Below, piece after piece: positions 10,136 to 19,275 of a DNA stretch of 64,000 nucleotides. The position numbers and the translations under genes were made by a program. Numbering within the stretch: the stretch's first letter is position 1; each line of letters begins with the position of its first letter. Origin of the DNA: Acidobacteriota bacterium (GTDB lineage Bacteria > Acidobacteriota > Terriglobia > Terriglobales > Acidobacteriaceae); assembly GCA_021846945.1 (NCBI GenBank), contig JAJZVZ010000002.1, forward strand, positions 32,815 to 96,814. Direction: 5' to 3'. Below the pieces are notes generated by a model that did no database searches, was not told the origin of the DNA, and saw only the letters and a program-made list of their open reading frames with translations.

Positions 10136-11236
10136 ATGAATCGGAGACAGTTCATCACGATGAGCGGCGCGGCCGGGCTGGCTGCTGCTACCGTGCCGGC
10201 CTCGGCAACAGCGCCGGTCGAACCTGATGCAAAGCCGGGCCAGATGAAACTCGGCGACCAGACCGCGCCAACCAACGATGTGCATCTGCAGTATCTGGCT
10301 CGCTACGGCGTGCGCCACATCTGTGGCTACCCGGAGATTGAGGGCGACCGCCTCTACGCCACCGTGGACGAACTCAAGCGCATGATGGACATGGCTGGTA
10401 AGTACGGCATCAGCATCGACTGCATCGCGCCGCCGTTCCTTGGTTCCACCTATATCAACCGTGAAAAGCATCCCGCCATCATGCTGGCTGAGAGCCCGGA
10501 GCGCGACCGCGACATTGAGCAACTCCAGACCCTCATCAAGAATTGCGCAACGGCCGGAATCCCTTGCATCAAGTACAACATGAGCATCCTGGGCGTTTTG
10601 CGCACGGGGCGCGTGCCAGGACGCGGCGACGCCATGGACCACGTCTGGAACCTCGCCGAGGCGCATCCCGCAACTCCGCTCACCCGCGCAGGCCGTGTCG
10701 ATGCCGATGCTTTCTGGGAGCGCATCACGTACTTTCTTGACCGCGTAATCCCGGTTGCCAATGAGTACAAAATTCGCATGGCGTGCCATCCTCACGATCC
10801 GGGCGTTCCTCCCGAGGGCTATCAGGGCGTGGTCCGCGTGCTGGGCACCGTTGACGGGCTCAAGAGGTTTGTCACCATTCAGGAGGGCCCGTATCACGGC
10901 CTCAACTTCTGCCAGGGCACCGTATCGGAGATGCTTCAGAATCCCGGCGTCGAGATCTTTGACGTCATCCGCTACTTCGGCACGCGCAAGAAGATATTCA
11001 ATGTACACTTCCGCAACATTCGAGGGCATCGGAATCACTTCGAAGAGGTCTTCCCCGACGAAGGCGACGTGGACTTCGTCAAGGCCATCAAGGTTTACAG
11101 GGAGGTTGGCTATCCCTACATGCTCATGCCCGACCATGTGCCAATTGCCGCGAACGATCCTGGCTCGCTCCAGTCATTTGCTTTCTGCTACGGATATATT
11201 CGTGGGCTCCTTCAGTTTTTGGACTCCACGTCCTGA
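10136..11236 (+). CDS. Mannonate dehydratase (UxuA-like) TIM-barrel protein with Tat signal
   Basis: MNRRQFITMSGAAGLAAATVPASA Tat leader; HPHDPGVPPEGY, KIFNVHFRNIRG, DEGDVDFVKAI motifs. Confidence 0.8.
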   Translation: MNRRQFITMSGAAGLAAATVPASATAPVEPDAKPGQMKLGDQTAPTNDVHLQYLARYGVRHICGYPEIEGDRLYATVDELKRMMDMAGKYGISIDCIAPPFLGSTYINREKHPAIMLAESPERDRDIEQLQTLIKNCATAGIPCIKYNMSILGVLRTGRVPGRGDAMDHVWNLAEAHPATPLTRAGRVDADAFWERITYFLDRVIPVANEYKIRMACHPHDPGVPPEGYQGVVRVLGTVDGLKRFVTIQEGPYHGLNFCQGTVSEMLQNPGVEIFDVIRYFGTRKKIFNVHFRNIRGHRNHFEEVFPDEGDVDFVKAIKVYREVGYPYMLMPDHVPIAANDPGSLQSFAFCYGYIRGLLQFLDSTS

Positions 11237-11318
11237 GGGAGCCGTTCATACCCGCGCTGTGTATAGTAAGTTGAAAATTGCAGGAAGCTCAGCGCCGCGG
11301 CCTGGGCGGAATGGATGA

Positions 11319-12662
11319 TTGATCGTGTCTGAAAGCAGGCAAACCCGGGTACGTTATCTCATCATCACTATCATCTTCGCGGTGAGCTGTTTCAGCTATG
11401 GAGATCGCGTGGCGCTCTCCCTTGCCGGCGAGTCGATGCTGAAGACGATTCACCTGACCCCGATCCGGCTTGGCTGGCTCTTATCGGGATTCAGTTGGGC
11501 CTACGTGCTGGGGCAGTTGCCTTCCGGTGGTTTGCTTGACCGCTTTGGATCGAAGCGGGTTTATGGGATCAGCATCATCTTATGGTCGGTCTTTGCGTTC
11601 CTAACGGGCTTTGCCGGATTTCTCGGTCCAAGCCTGGCATTCACCGCAATTTTCATACTGCGGCTCCTTTCCGGCCTGGCTCAATCGCCTGTCTTCCCCG
11701 GTAACGGCCGTATTGTTGCCGAGTGGTTCCCGACGGACGAGCGCGGCCGGGCCTCTGCGATCTTTAACGCCTCGCAGTATTTCGCCCTTCCAATCTTCGC
11801 GCCGATCTTTGGCTGGATTATTCACTCCATGGGCTGGAGAAGCAGCTTCTGGTTTATGGGGCTGCTTGGCTTTGTCTTGACCGCGGTTTGGTTTGCCAAT
11901 ATTTTCAGCGTCAAGAAGCACCCACGCGTCTCCAGGTCGGAAGTGGATTTTATCGAACGTGGCGGCGGCCTTGTAAATACCGATGACGATAAGTCGAAAC
12001 TCAGGAAGAATCCGCTCACCTGGTCCACGGTGAAGATGCTCCTGAGTCATCGCATGTTAGTCGGCGTCTATATCGGTCAGTATTGCATTACTACACTTAC
12101 GTGGTTCTTTCTTACATGGTTTCCGGTTTACCTGCAGGAAGCGCGGCATATGTCCATCCTGAAAGCTGGATTCGCGGCCGCCGTGCCGGGGCTGTGTGGG
12201 GGATTCGGCGGCATCCTGGGTGGCATCATCTCCGACAAGCTTCTGGATCGGGGATGCTCGCTCAGCTTCGCCCGCAAGGCGCCGATCATGGCCGGAATGA
12301 CGCTGGCCATGACGATGATTGCCTGTAACTACGCCAGCGCGCAAAGCCTGATGCTGCTGTTTATGTCAATCTCATTCTTCGGGAAGGGAATCGGCGCGCT
12401 GGGCTGGACGGTCGTCTCTGATACTTCGCCCAAAGGCCTGGTTGGCATGAACGGCGCGCTTTTCAACTTTATCGGCAATATGGCCGGCATCACAACGCCG
12501 CTCATCATCGGATACATTGTCGAAAAGACGCATTCCTTCAACTATGCGCTGATCTATGTCAGCTTTATCGCGTTTTGCGCCATTGTGAGTTATGGACCGA
12601 TTGTCGGCGAGATCAAGCGTATTGAACTGGAGGTTCCGGCAACGGCCGAGAGCGCCCGGTAA
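11319..12662 (+). CDS. MFS transporter (hexuronate/aldarate anion:cation symporter type)
   Basis: 447 aa, 12-TM-like; SYGDRVALSLAGESM, GWLLSGFSWAYVLGQLPSGGLLDRFGSK as in the GudP/ExuT family. Confidence 0.85.
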   Translation: MIVSESRQTRVRYLIITIIFAVSCFSYGDRVALSLAGESMLKTIHLTPIRLGWLLSGFSWAYVLGQLPSGGLLDRFGSKRVYGISIILWSVFAFLTGFAGFLGPSLAFTAIFILRLLSGLAQSPVFPGNGRIVAEWFPTDERGRASAIFNASQYFALPIFAPIFGWIIHSMGWRSSFWFMGLLGFVLTAVWFANIFSVKKHPRVSRSEVDFIERGGGLVNTDDDKSKLRKNPLTWSTVKMLLSHRMLVGVYIGQYCITTLTWFFLTWFPVYLQEARHMSILKAGFAAAVPGLCGGFGGILGGIISDKLLDRGCSLSFARKAPIMAGMTLAMTMIACNYASAQSLMLLFMSISFFGKGIGALGWTVVSDTSPKGLVGMNGALFNFIGNMAGITTPLIIGYIVEKTHSFNYALIYVSFIAFCAIVSYGPIVGEIKRIELEVPATAESAR

Positions 12663-12780
12663 CGGAACGCGCGGTCAGCGGGGATCGAGATCACGTTGGC
12701 CCGGCAGCCGTGACCGATTCGAGTTACTGAATGTGGCGATGCGCAACCAGCGCCGCCAATCGATAAAGGAGATGGAGCTT

Positions 12781-13563
12781 ATGCCGGAATGGCCGGGAAA
12801 CTTACCGCGCAACGTATTCAAGCAAGCGCTGGCGCATGGAAAGCGCCAGGTGGGGCTATGGTCGAGCCTTTGTAGTCCGATCGTGGCTGAGGTTCTTGCC
12901 GGAGCAGGGTTTGACTGGATTCTGATTGACGGTGAGCACGCGCCGAACGATATCGGCTCGCTCATCGTGCAACTGCAGGCAATGCGCGGCGGGACCGCTG
13001 AACCCATCTTCCGTATTCCGTGGAATGATGCTGTGATCATCAAACGCGTGCTCGACGTCGGCGCGCGTTCTTTGCTGATTCCCTTTGTCCAGAACGCCGA
13101 AGAGGCGCGCAAAGCGGTGGCTGCTGCGCGCTATCCTCCGCTCGGCATTCGCGGCGTCTCGGTTGCGCCGCGCGCCAACGACTACGGGCGCGTCACCGGT
13201 TATCATCGCAACGCCCATCTGGACACCTGTATTCTTGTGCAGTTGGAAACCCGGGCGGCGCTCAAGGAGATTGAGGCGATTGCGGCCGTGGATGGCATCG
13301 ACGGCCTCTTCATCGGCCCCAGCGACCTGGCCGCGGACTTCGGCCATCTCGGCAATCCCAAGCATCCTGAGGTGCAGGAGGCGATCAAAGACGCTGGCGT
13401 GCGCATCCGCGCTACCGGCAAAGCCGCGGGCATGCTCTCCGGTAATCTGGATGATGTAGAGCCTCTGTTTGCGCTCGGATTCAACTTCACCGCCGTCGGC
13501 AGCGACCTCGGGATTCTTGCTCGCGGCGCGGAACAGATTGCCGCACGGTTTCACAAGAGCTAG
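12781..13563 (+). CDS. garL: HpcH/HpaI aldolase, likely 2-dehydro-3-deoxyglucarate aldolase
   Basis: Start MPEWPGN after AAGGAG; GLWSSLCSPIVAEVLAGAGFDWILIDGEHAPND, GIDGLFIGPSDLAADFG. Confidence 0.87.
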   Translation: MPEWPGNLPRNVFKQALAHGKRQVGLWSSLCSPIVAEVLAGAGFDWILIDGEHAPNDIGSLIVQLQAMRGGTAEPIFRIPWNDAVIIKRVLDVGARSLLIPFVQNAEEARKAVAAARYPPLGIRGVSVAPRANDYGRVTGYHRNAHLDTCILVQLETRAALKEIEAIAAVDGIDGLFIGPSDLAADFGHLGNPKHPEVQEAIKDAGVRIRATGKAAGMLSGNLDDVEPLFALGFNFTAVGSDLGILARGAEQIAARFHKS

Positions 13564-13599
13564 GAAAGCGCGAGATTTTTTAAACCCAGGAGGAAAAGG

Positions 13600-14502
13600 A
13601 TGGCAACATTAGGATTCGTCGGTCTCGGGATCATGGGCCGGCCGATGCTTAAGAATCTGTTGAAGGCCGGTCACAAGGTGGTTGCCTATGGCCGCACTCC
13701 CGCCAAGCTCGATGCATGCGTGGCTGACGGCGCCGGGCGCGCCGCCTCGAATCGCGAAGTGGGTGAGCGTGCCGACATGATCTTTACCATGCTGCCCGAT
13801 GGCCCTGAGGTCGAAGAGGTGGTGCTTGGCCCCAACGGGATTCTGGAAGGCTGTAAGGCTGGGGATCTCATCATTGACATGAGCTCGATCAATCCTCTCA
13901 TCTCGCAGAAGATTGCGGCCGCCTGCGCCAAGAGAGGCGTCGGCTTTGTGGATGCGCCGGTGAGCGGCGGCGAGCCGAAGGCGATTGACGGCACCCTGGC
14001 GATCATGGTCGGGGCCAGCGAAGACAACTTCCGCAAAGCGGAGCCTTACCTCAAGTGCATGGGCTCCACGGTCACGCTTACCGGACCGGTGGGCGCGGGC
14101 AACACCACCAAGCTCGCCAATCAGATCATGGTGGCGTGCAACATCGCCGCGATGGGCGAGGCTCTGGCACTGGCGACGCACTGCGGGCTCGACCCCGAAG
14201 TAGTTTTCAATGCGGTCAAAGGAGGCCTGGCGGGTAGCGCCGTGCTCAATGCCAAAGGGCCCATGCTCATTGCGCGAAATTTCAAGCCTGGATTCAAAAT
14301 CCAGCTCCACCAGAAGGACCTGCGCAACGCGCTCCAGACGGCGGAGGCAAACAAGATGTTTCTTCCGCTCACCGGCCTGGTGCAGCAGATGCTGCTTTCA
14401 CTGATGGGCGACGGCAAGGGCGAGCTCGATCACTCAGCGATTGCGACCTTCATCGAGGGGCCGTCTCATGTTGAGGTGAAGCGGCCCTCGGCAAGCGCGT
14501 AA
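13600..14502 (+). CDS. garR: 2-hydroxy-3-oxopropionate (tartronate semialdehyde) reductase
   Basis: 300 aa; GFVGLGIMGRPMLKNLLKAGH, FVDAPVSGGEPKAIDGTLAIMVGA, beta-hydroxyacid dehydrogenase motifs; SD AGGAGG. Confidence 0.9.
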   Translation: MATLGFVGLGIMGRPMLKNLLKAGHKVVAYGRTPAKLDACVADGAGRAASNREVGERADMIFTMLPDGPEVEEVVLGPNGILEGCKAGDLIIDMSSINPLISQKIAAACAKRGVGFVDAPVSGGEPKAIDGTLAIMVGASEDNFRKAEPYLKCMGSTVTLTGPVGAGNTTKLANQIMVACNIAAMGEALALATHCGLDPEVVFNAVKGGLAGSAVLNAKGPMLIARNFKPGFKIQLHQKDLRNALQTAEANKMFLPLTGLVQQMLLSLMGDGKGELDHSAIATFIEGPSHVEVKRPSASA

Positions 14503-14550
14503 CGGCTCGTGTCTGCCATGGGCCAAGTCTCTGACGGTATAAAAACCTGG

Positions 14551-14594
14551 GTGCCTCAGGTCTCGTCCGCCGCGGCGGATGAGACCTGGGGCAC
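14551..14594. terminator. Long palindrome between convergent garR and SMP-30 genes (possible bidirectional terminator or REP-like element)
   Basis: gtgcctcaggtctcgtccgccgcggcggatgagacctggggcac: nearly perfect inverted repeat. Confidence 0.5.
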
Positions 14595-14650
14595 CTCGAC
14601 CTCAAGGTAAGAAATCATGTGGCCGGAGACTTAATCGGCTACTTGCGCGC

Positions 14651-15748
14651 CTACTTCCTTTGCACAATGGGCTCTCCCGGTATCAGCAGATTCACGCGAT
14701 AGATGCTATCGGTGTCCGTAATGTAAAGCGTCTTGCGATCGGCGCCGCCCCAGGCAAGATTCGAGACCCGCTCCGGCATCTCAATCGTTGCCAACGGCTT
14801 GCCTTCGGGAGAGAAGATCCACACGCCACCGGGCCCCGCGCTATAGACATTTCCCTTCGAATCCACCTTCATCCCATCCGGATTGCCGGGGCGCGTGTCC
14901 GAGGTGGCATCATAGAACACCTTTGCATCGGTGAGCGTGCCATCCGGCCGGACGGTGTAGCGCATCCATATCTTCTTCGGCTGGGAGTTATCAACGTACA
15001 GGTACTTCTCATCCGGCGAGAATGCGATGCCATTCGGGCGCGGCAGGTCGCTGACCAGCAGTTGCAGCTCGCCGCGTGCCGGGGCAGAGCCGGGCTGCTG
15101 AGTAAGCGCATGAGGGATGCGGTACACTCCATTCACTTTGAGCTCTTTGTCAGGGTCCTTGTCGGATTGCGTGCGCAGGCCGTACGGCGGATCCGTAAAG
15201 TAGAGCGAGCCGTCGGACCGGTACACAAGGTCATTCGGGCTATTGAGCCGTTTGCCTCGATACGAATCCGCCAGGATCGTCGTCGGGCCCCCCGTATTTG
15301 GCGACTCGAAGCGGTAAACATCCCGCTGCGCATGCCCGGCAACTGTCAGCCGGTTTTGTGCGTCGAGCGTCATGCCGTTCGATCCGGGCTCGGGGCCTCC
15401 ATATGGCTCCGTTCCTTTGTATCCGCTGGGCTGCTCGAAGATGGTCACGCCTTGTCCCGGCGTCCAGGTGCGGATGCTGTTGCTTGGGATTTCGGCGAAG
15501 AAGAGCCGGTCGCCGTCCCAAACGGGGCCTTCCACCCACTTGAATCCCGTGGCGATCCGCTCCAGCGTGGCGCCGGACGGGATGACCTGATTGGCGGCCG
15601 GGTCCAGCCGGTCAACTTTGAGAGGAGTGGAAACCGTGGTGTTCGTTGGTTGCGCTTGCTTGGTCGCGGCCTGTTGGTTTGCCTTGCATCCGCACAGAAT
15701 GGCCAGCGCAGCCAGCCAAAGCAGTCGATGAGAATCATTCCATTTCAT
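14651..15748 (-). CDS. SMP-30/gluconolactonase/LRE family lipoprotein
   Basis: LAALAILCGC lipobox; GLKWVEGPVWDGDRLFF-like, SPNDLVYRSDGSLYFTDPPYG, PDGMKVDSKGNVYSAGPGGVWIFSPEG. Confidence 0.88.
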   Translation of the reverse strand: MKWNDSHRLLWLAALAILCGCKANQQAATKQAQPTNTTVSTPLKVDRLDPAANQVIPSGATLERIATGFKWVEGPVWDGDRLFFAEIPSNSIRTWTPGQGVTIFEQPSGYKGTEPYGGPEPGSNGMTLDAQNRLTVAGHAQRDVYRFESPNTGGPTTILADSYRGKRLNSPNDLVYRSDGSLYFTDPPYGLRTQSDKDPDKELKVNGVYRIPHALTQQPGSAPARGELQLLVSDLPRPNGIAFSPDEKYLYVDNSQPKKIWMRYTVRPDGTLTDAKVFYDATSDTRPGNPDGMKVDSKGNVYSAGPGGVWIFSPEGKPLATIEMPERVSNLAWGGADRKTLYITDTDSIYRVNLLIPGEPIVQRK

Positions 15749-15983
15749 GTAATTTTCCTGGAGAGCGGGTGATAGCCGCCGGCCGTGCCTGGTGCAATCG
15801 ACGACGTCATCCATCTATATCTGTGCGGCGCCTGGCTGTCAAGAACAGCGAGTCAAGAACCGTCTGGGAGCAGAAATTGTTCAAATGGAGAGCATCGTGC
15901 GACTCGAAGCAAAGACGCCTTTGCCCGGATCGGCTTGATGGTGCTGCCGGGGTGGGCAATAGCGGGCTTTCAGCGCATGACGG

Positions 15984-16520
15984 TCACAGTCCCCGGCGCG
16001 TCTTGAACTCCGCTCCAATTGCCGTAAGGTCGCTCTGGCCGAGGGCATGCGCCGCGCAGGGAAATATAACATCCTCTTCGAGGTGGATATGCCCGCCGTA
16101 GATGCCCTGCAATTGCTCTGTAATCGATAGCAGCTGGCTCTCATCGTCCGTGGCCAGGCCGCGCTCGGCAACCCACTTCGAGTAGAGCCTGTCCGCTTCT
16201 TCGTGCAGAGCTTTTGTCTCCCGGTGCTCAGCCTCCAGCCTGTGCACATCGTCGCTCACTGCCGGCACCTGCCTGCAGAGCAGCCGTGGAAACAGCGACT
16301 CTTCCTCATCCAGGTTGTGGCGCGGGCCCGACTCGCGGAAGTAAGCCAGGGCGGCTTCGACCGCGCGCCGTTCCTCGGTGTCCAGCTCCCGGCCCCTGGC
16401 CTGTTTCACCACCTTGCACAAAATATCGAGGAAGCGTTCAATCCTGCGATGACAATCCTTGAGCATTCCGATCGGGTCATCGAATCCACTGTCCGGCTTG
16501 GCTCCAATTTGAATTGCCAT
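15984..16520 (-). CDS. Hemerythrin-domain (HHE) protein
   Basis: 178 aa; DCHRRIERF, RHNLDEEESLFPRL, EAEHRETKALHEE, HIHLEEDVIFP diiron ligand pattern. Confidence 0.85.
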   Translation of the reverse strand: MAIQIGAKPDSGFDDPIGMLKDCHRRIERFLDILCKVVKQARGRELDTEERRAVEAALAYFRESGPRHNLDEEESLFPRLLCRQVPAVSDDVHRLEAEHRETKALHEEADRLYSKWVAERGLATDDESQLLSITEQLQGIYGGHIHLEEDVIFPCAAHALGQSDLTAIGAEFKTRRGL

Positions 16521-16542
16521 GATATACCTCCGCTTTCATTTT

Positions 16543-17712
16543 CTACGCTCCCTGCAAAACATGCAGCGTGGGCACCCGCCGGGCCGCCTGCGGAGGCTTC
16601 ACATATCCGCGAGGAATGTGGACGCAGCAAGGCTCCTCGGCCAATGGATCGCCCGTCAGCGCATAGGCACGGGCACGCGAGCCTCCGCAGATCTGCCGGA
16701 ACTCGCAGACTCCGCATTTGCCTTCCAGGCTATCCGGATTTCGCAACTCCTGGAACAATGGCGACTCGCGATAGATCGCCGCCAGCCCCGTCTGGCGGAC
16801 GTTTCCCGCCGAAAGCGGAAGAAATCCGCTCGGAAAGACCTCGCCGGTGTGCGAGATGAAGACGAAGCCCTTGCCGTCGTTGAGCCCGCGCGGCGCGCGC
16901 CCGATGGTGTCGGGCAATTTCTCCGGCGCCGCGGCGGTGACGCCCGCCCGGCGCTGCGCGGCGCGCTGTTGCAGTACGTAGCGCCGGTAGTGCTGCGCCT
17001 CGGTGGTCTTGATGTCGAAAGAAGCCTTTCCCGAAAGCTCAAACAGTCTGGCGAAGACCTGCTCGAACTCCTCCGCGTTTAAGAGATCGGCGAGCTTGCC
17101 GCGGCCGGTGGGCACCAGAAAAAAGACGCTCCACAGGGTGATCTTGAGTTGCTCCATCCGCGCGACCAGGTCGTCGATCTCGCCGATATTTCTGCGGCTG
17201 AAGGTGGTGTTGATCTGCACCGGAAGCTCGGCCTCGTTCGCCCAGCGAATGGCATCGAGCGTGCGCGCAAACGAGCCGGCCATGCCGCGGAAGGCATCGT
17301 GTGTCTCGGCCCGCGCCCCGTCCATGCTGACGGCAAGCCGAGCCAGGCCAGCTTCCTTCAGGCGGAAGATGACCTCCCTTGTCAGCAGCGGAGTAGCGCT
17401 CGGCGTAAGCGATACACGCACCCCTGCCTGCCGCGCATGGGCAATCAGCTCAAAGAGGTCCGGCCGCTTGATGGGGTCGCCACCAGTGAGCACAAAGACC
17501 GGCACTTGCAAAGCGGCAATCTGATCGATCAGGCGCTTTCCTTCTTCCGTACTCAATTCCATGGGATGACGCTCAGGCTGCGCCGAAGCCCGGCAGTGTA
17601 CGCAGGCAAGGTCGCATGCCTGCGTTACTTCCCAGATTGCCAGGAATGGGCGCTCATCAAAATCAACGGCGCCGTAATCAAAGGTATTGATCCGCGGGTT
17701 CATGGTTATCAT
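16543..17712 (-). CDS. Radical SAM/SPASM protein (NirJ/AhbD-like)
   Basis: TQACDLACVHCRAS (CxxxCxxC), FVLTGGDPIKRPDLFELI, C-terminal KCGVCEFRQICGGSRARAYALTGDPLAEEPCCV SPASM-like cluster. Confidence 0.88.
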   Translation of the reverse strand: MITMNPRINTFDYGAVDFDERPFLAIWEVTQACDLACVHCRASAQPERHPMELSTEEGKRLIDQIAALQVPVFVLTGGDPIKRPDLFELIAHARQAGVRVSLTPSATPLLTREVIFRLKEAGLARLAVSMDGARAETHDAFRGMAGSFARTLDAIRWANEAELPVQINTTFSRRNIGEIDDLVARMEQLKITLWSVFFLVPTGRGKLADLLNAEEFEQVFARLFELSGKASFDIKTTEAQHYRRYVLQQRAAQRRAGVTAAAPEKLPDTIGRAPRGLNDGKGFVFISHTGEVFPSGFLPLSAGNVRQTGLAAIYRESPLFQELRNPDSLEGKCGVCEFRQICGGSRARAYALTGDPLAEEPCCVHIPRGYVKPPQAARRVPTLHVLQGA

Positions 17713-17739
17713 CACACCGCGCCGTCGCTTTTCTGTGCA

Positions 17740-17753
17740 GTGACTTAAGTCGC
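17740..17753. promoter_or_regulatory. CRP/FNR-type operator candidate GTGACTTAAGTCGC
   Basis: Semi-palindrome between the divergent rSAM gene and the crp/fnr gene; shared with 18488-18501 and 21032-21045. Confidence 0.6.
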
Positions 17754-17770
17754 GCTGGTAAAATTCCGCC

Positions 17771-18475
17771 GTGAGCGCTGAACGCATCGATCTAGCCGCC
17801 GTCTTGCAGAAGACCGCGCTGTTGTCGAGTCTTTCCCCTTCCGAGCTGCACCTGCTGGCCGCTCGCACCGTCCGCAAGCTGTTCAGCACAGGAGAGTTGC
17901 TGTTTTCAGAGGGCGAACCATGCAATGGCCTGCACATTGTGTCGCGCGGCAAGGTCCGCATCTTCAAGACATCCATGAGCGGCCGCGAACAGGTGCTTGC
18001 CGTCGAAGGCCCCGGCGGTTCCGTGGCGGAGCTACCGGTTTTTGACGGCGGTCCTTATCCGGCATCAGTCATCGCGCTTGAAGACACCGAGATCGCCTAT
18101 ATTTCCCGGCGCGACTTTCAGGCCTTTTGCATGGAGCATCCCGAGGTGGCGCTCAAAGTGCTGGCCGTGGTGGGCGCGCGCCTGCGGAGGCTCGTGGGCA
18201 TTATCGAGGAGCTTTCCTTCACGACCATTCGGCAGCGCCTCGCTTCCACCCTGCTCAAGCTGGCGCAGACTGAGGGCAAAAAGACGCCGCGCGGCGTTGA
18301 GTTCCGCTTGCCGGCCAGTCACCAGGAGATGGCGAATCAGCTTGGCACCGTCCGGGAGCTGATCTCGCGCAACCTCATGCGCCTGCAGGCGGAGGGTCTG
18401 CTCGAGGTGGACGCGCGCCAGGTCATCGTAAAGGACATGAACGGGCTGGCTGCTTTGCTGGAAACTTCCGCGTAA
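17771..18475 (+). CDS. CRP/FNR family transcriptional regulator (DNR/NnrR-like, no N-terminal Fe-S cysteines)
   Basis: cNMP-binding fold GKVRIFKTSMSGREQVLAVEGPG; C-terminal HTH with RELISRNLMRL (ExxSR recognition signature). Confidence 0.9.
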   Translation: MSAERIDLAAVLQKTALLSSLSPSELHLLAARTVRKLFSTGELLFSEGEPCNGLHIVSRGKVRIFKTSMSGREQVLAVEGPGGSVAELPVFDGGPYPASVIALEDTEIAYISRRDFQAFCMEHPEVALKVLAVVGARLRRLVGIIEELSFTTIRQRLASTLLKLAQTEGKKTPRGVEFRLPASHQEMANQLGTVRELISRNLMRLQAEGLLEVDARQVIVKDMNGLAALLETSA

Positions 18476-18487
18476 TCTTTCCGGCTG

Positions 18488-18501
18488 GTGACATAAGTTA
18501 C
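18488..18501. promoter_or_regulatory. CRP/FNR-type operator candidate GTGACATAAGTTAC
   Basis: Read directly; 47 bp upstream of the RIC start codon. Confidence 0.6.
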
Positions 18502-18547
18502 TGCGGCGCGCCGGTACCCCGGCTAGCCTGGTGATGGAGCATACCTC

Positions 18548-19273
18548 ATGACCACCACCAGCAAAGCCCTTCGCGAGATCGCCAGCGAATATCCTTCGTC
18601 GGTTTCCATCTTTGATCGGTTCGGAATCGACCTCTGCGCAATGGGCGAGAAGTCGCTTGCCGAGGCCTGCGCCGTCCTCAGCCTCTCCACGGAGCAGTTG
18701 CAGGAGAAGCTGGCGGAGCTGCATGTCTCTGCGGGCGGCGTCAGCGACCCGGCAGGGCTGACGCTCACGCAGGTCATACAGCGCATCGTGCGCGTGCATC
18801 ACAGGCGTATACGCTACGACCTTCCCGCGTTGGCGGGTATGGCCGCGAAGCTACTCCGCAGGCACCCGAGGCGCGATGAGGAATTTGCTCCGCTCGCACG
18901 CCATATGGAGCACCTGCGCGCACACATGCTGGAACACATCGGACGGGAAGAACAGGTGCTCTTTCCCCTGATTGCGCACATGGAAGAGGATTCGATCGTT
19001 GGCTATCCTGGAGGGGCTGCCTCGCTTCGCTCGATCAGTGAGCCGATCGCCAGGATGAAGCAGGACCACGCAGCCAGCGGCCGCACGATGGACGAGTTAC
19101 GCCGCCATACCAACGATTTCGAGCCGCCGCAACATGCCTGCCCGACGCATCGCGCGCTGCTGGGCGGCATGCGCAGCTTTGTTGAAGATCTGCGCCAGCA
19201 TAAGCATCTTGAAGAAGGCATCCTCTTTCCGCGCGCTTTGACCATGGGAACAGAACTCGCAAGCAGGAGGTAA
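18548..19273 (+). CDS. Iron-sulfur cluster repair di-iron protein (RIC; ScdA/YtfE-like) with variant N-terminal domain
   Basis: DUF542-like IDLCAMGEKSLAEAC followed by HHE-type HH..HMEHLRAHMLEHIGREEQVLFPL..HKHLEEGILFPRAL. Confidence 0.87.
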   Translation: MTTTSKALREIASEYPSSVSIFDRFGIDLCAMGEKSLAEACAVLSLSTEQLQEKLAELHVSAGGVSDPAGLTLTQVIQRIVRVHHRRIRYDLPALAGMAAKLLRRHPRRDEEFAPLARHMEHLRAHMLEHIGREEQVLFPLIAHMEEDSIVGYPGGAASLRSISEPIARMKQDHAASGRTMDELRRHTNDFEPPQHACPTHRALLGGMRSFVEDLRQHKHLEEGILFPRALTMGTELASRR

Positions 19274-19275
19274 CG

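Noticed and set aside
14579-15772. 397-aa plus-strand ORF opposite the SMP-30 lipoprotein
   Set aside because: The minus-strand product has a lipobox and clear family motifs; the plus-strand reading has none.
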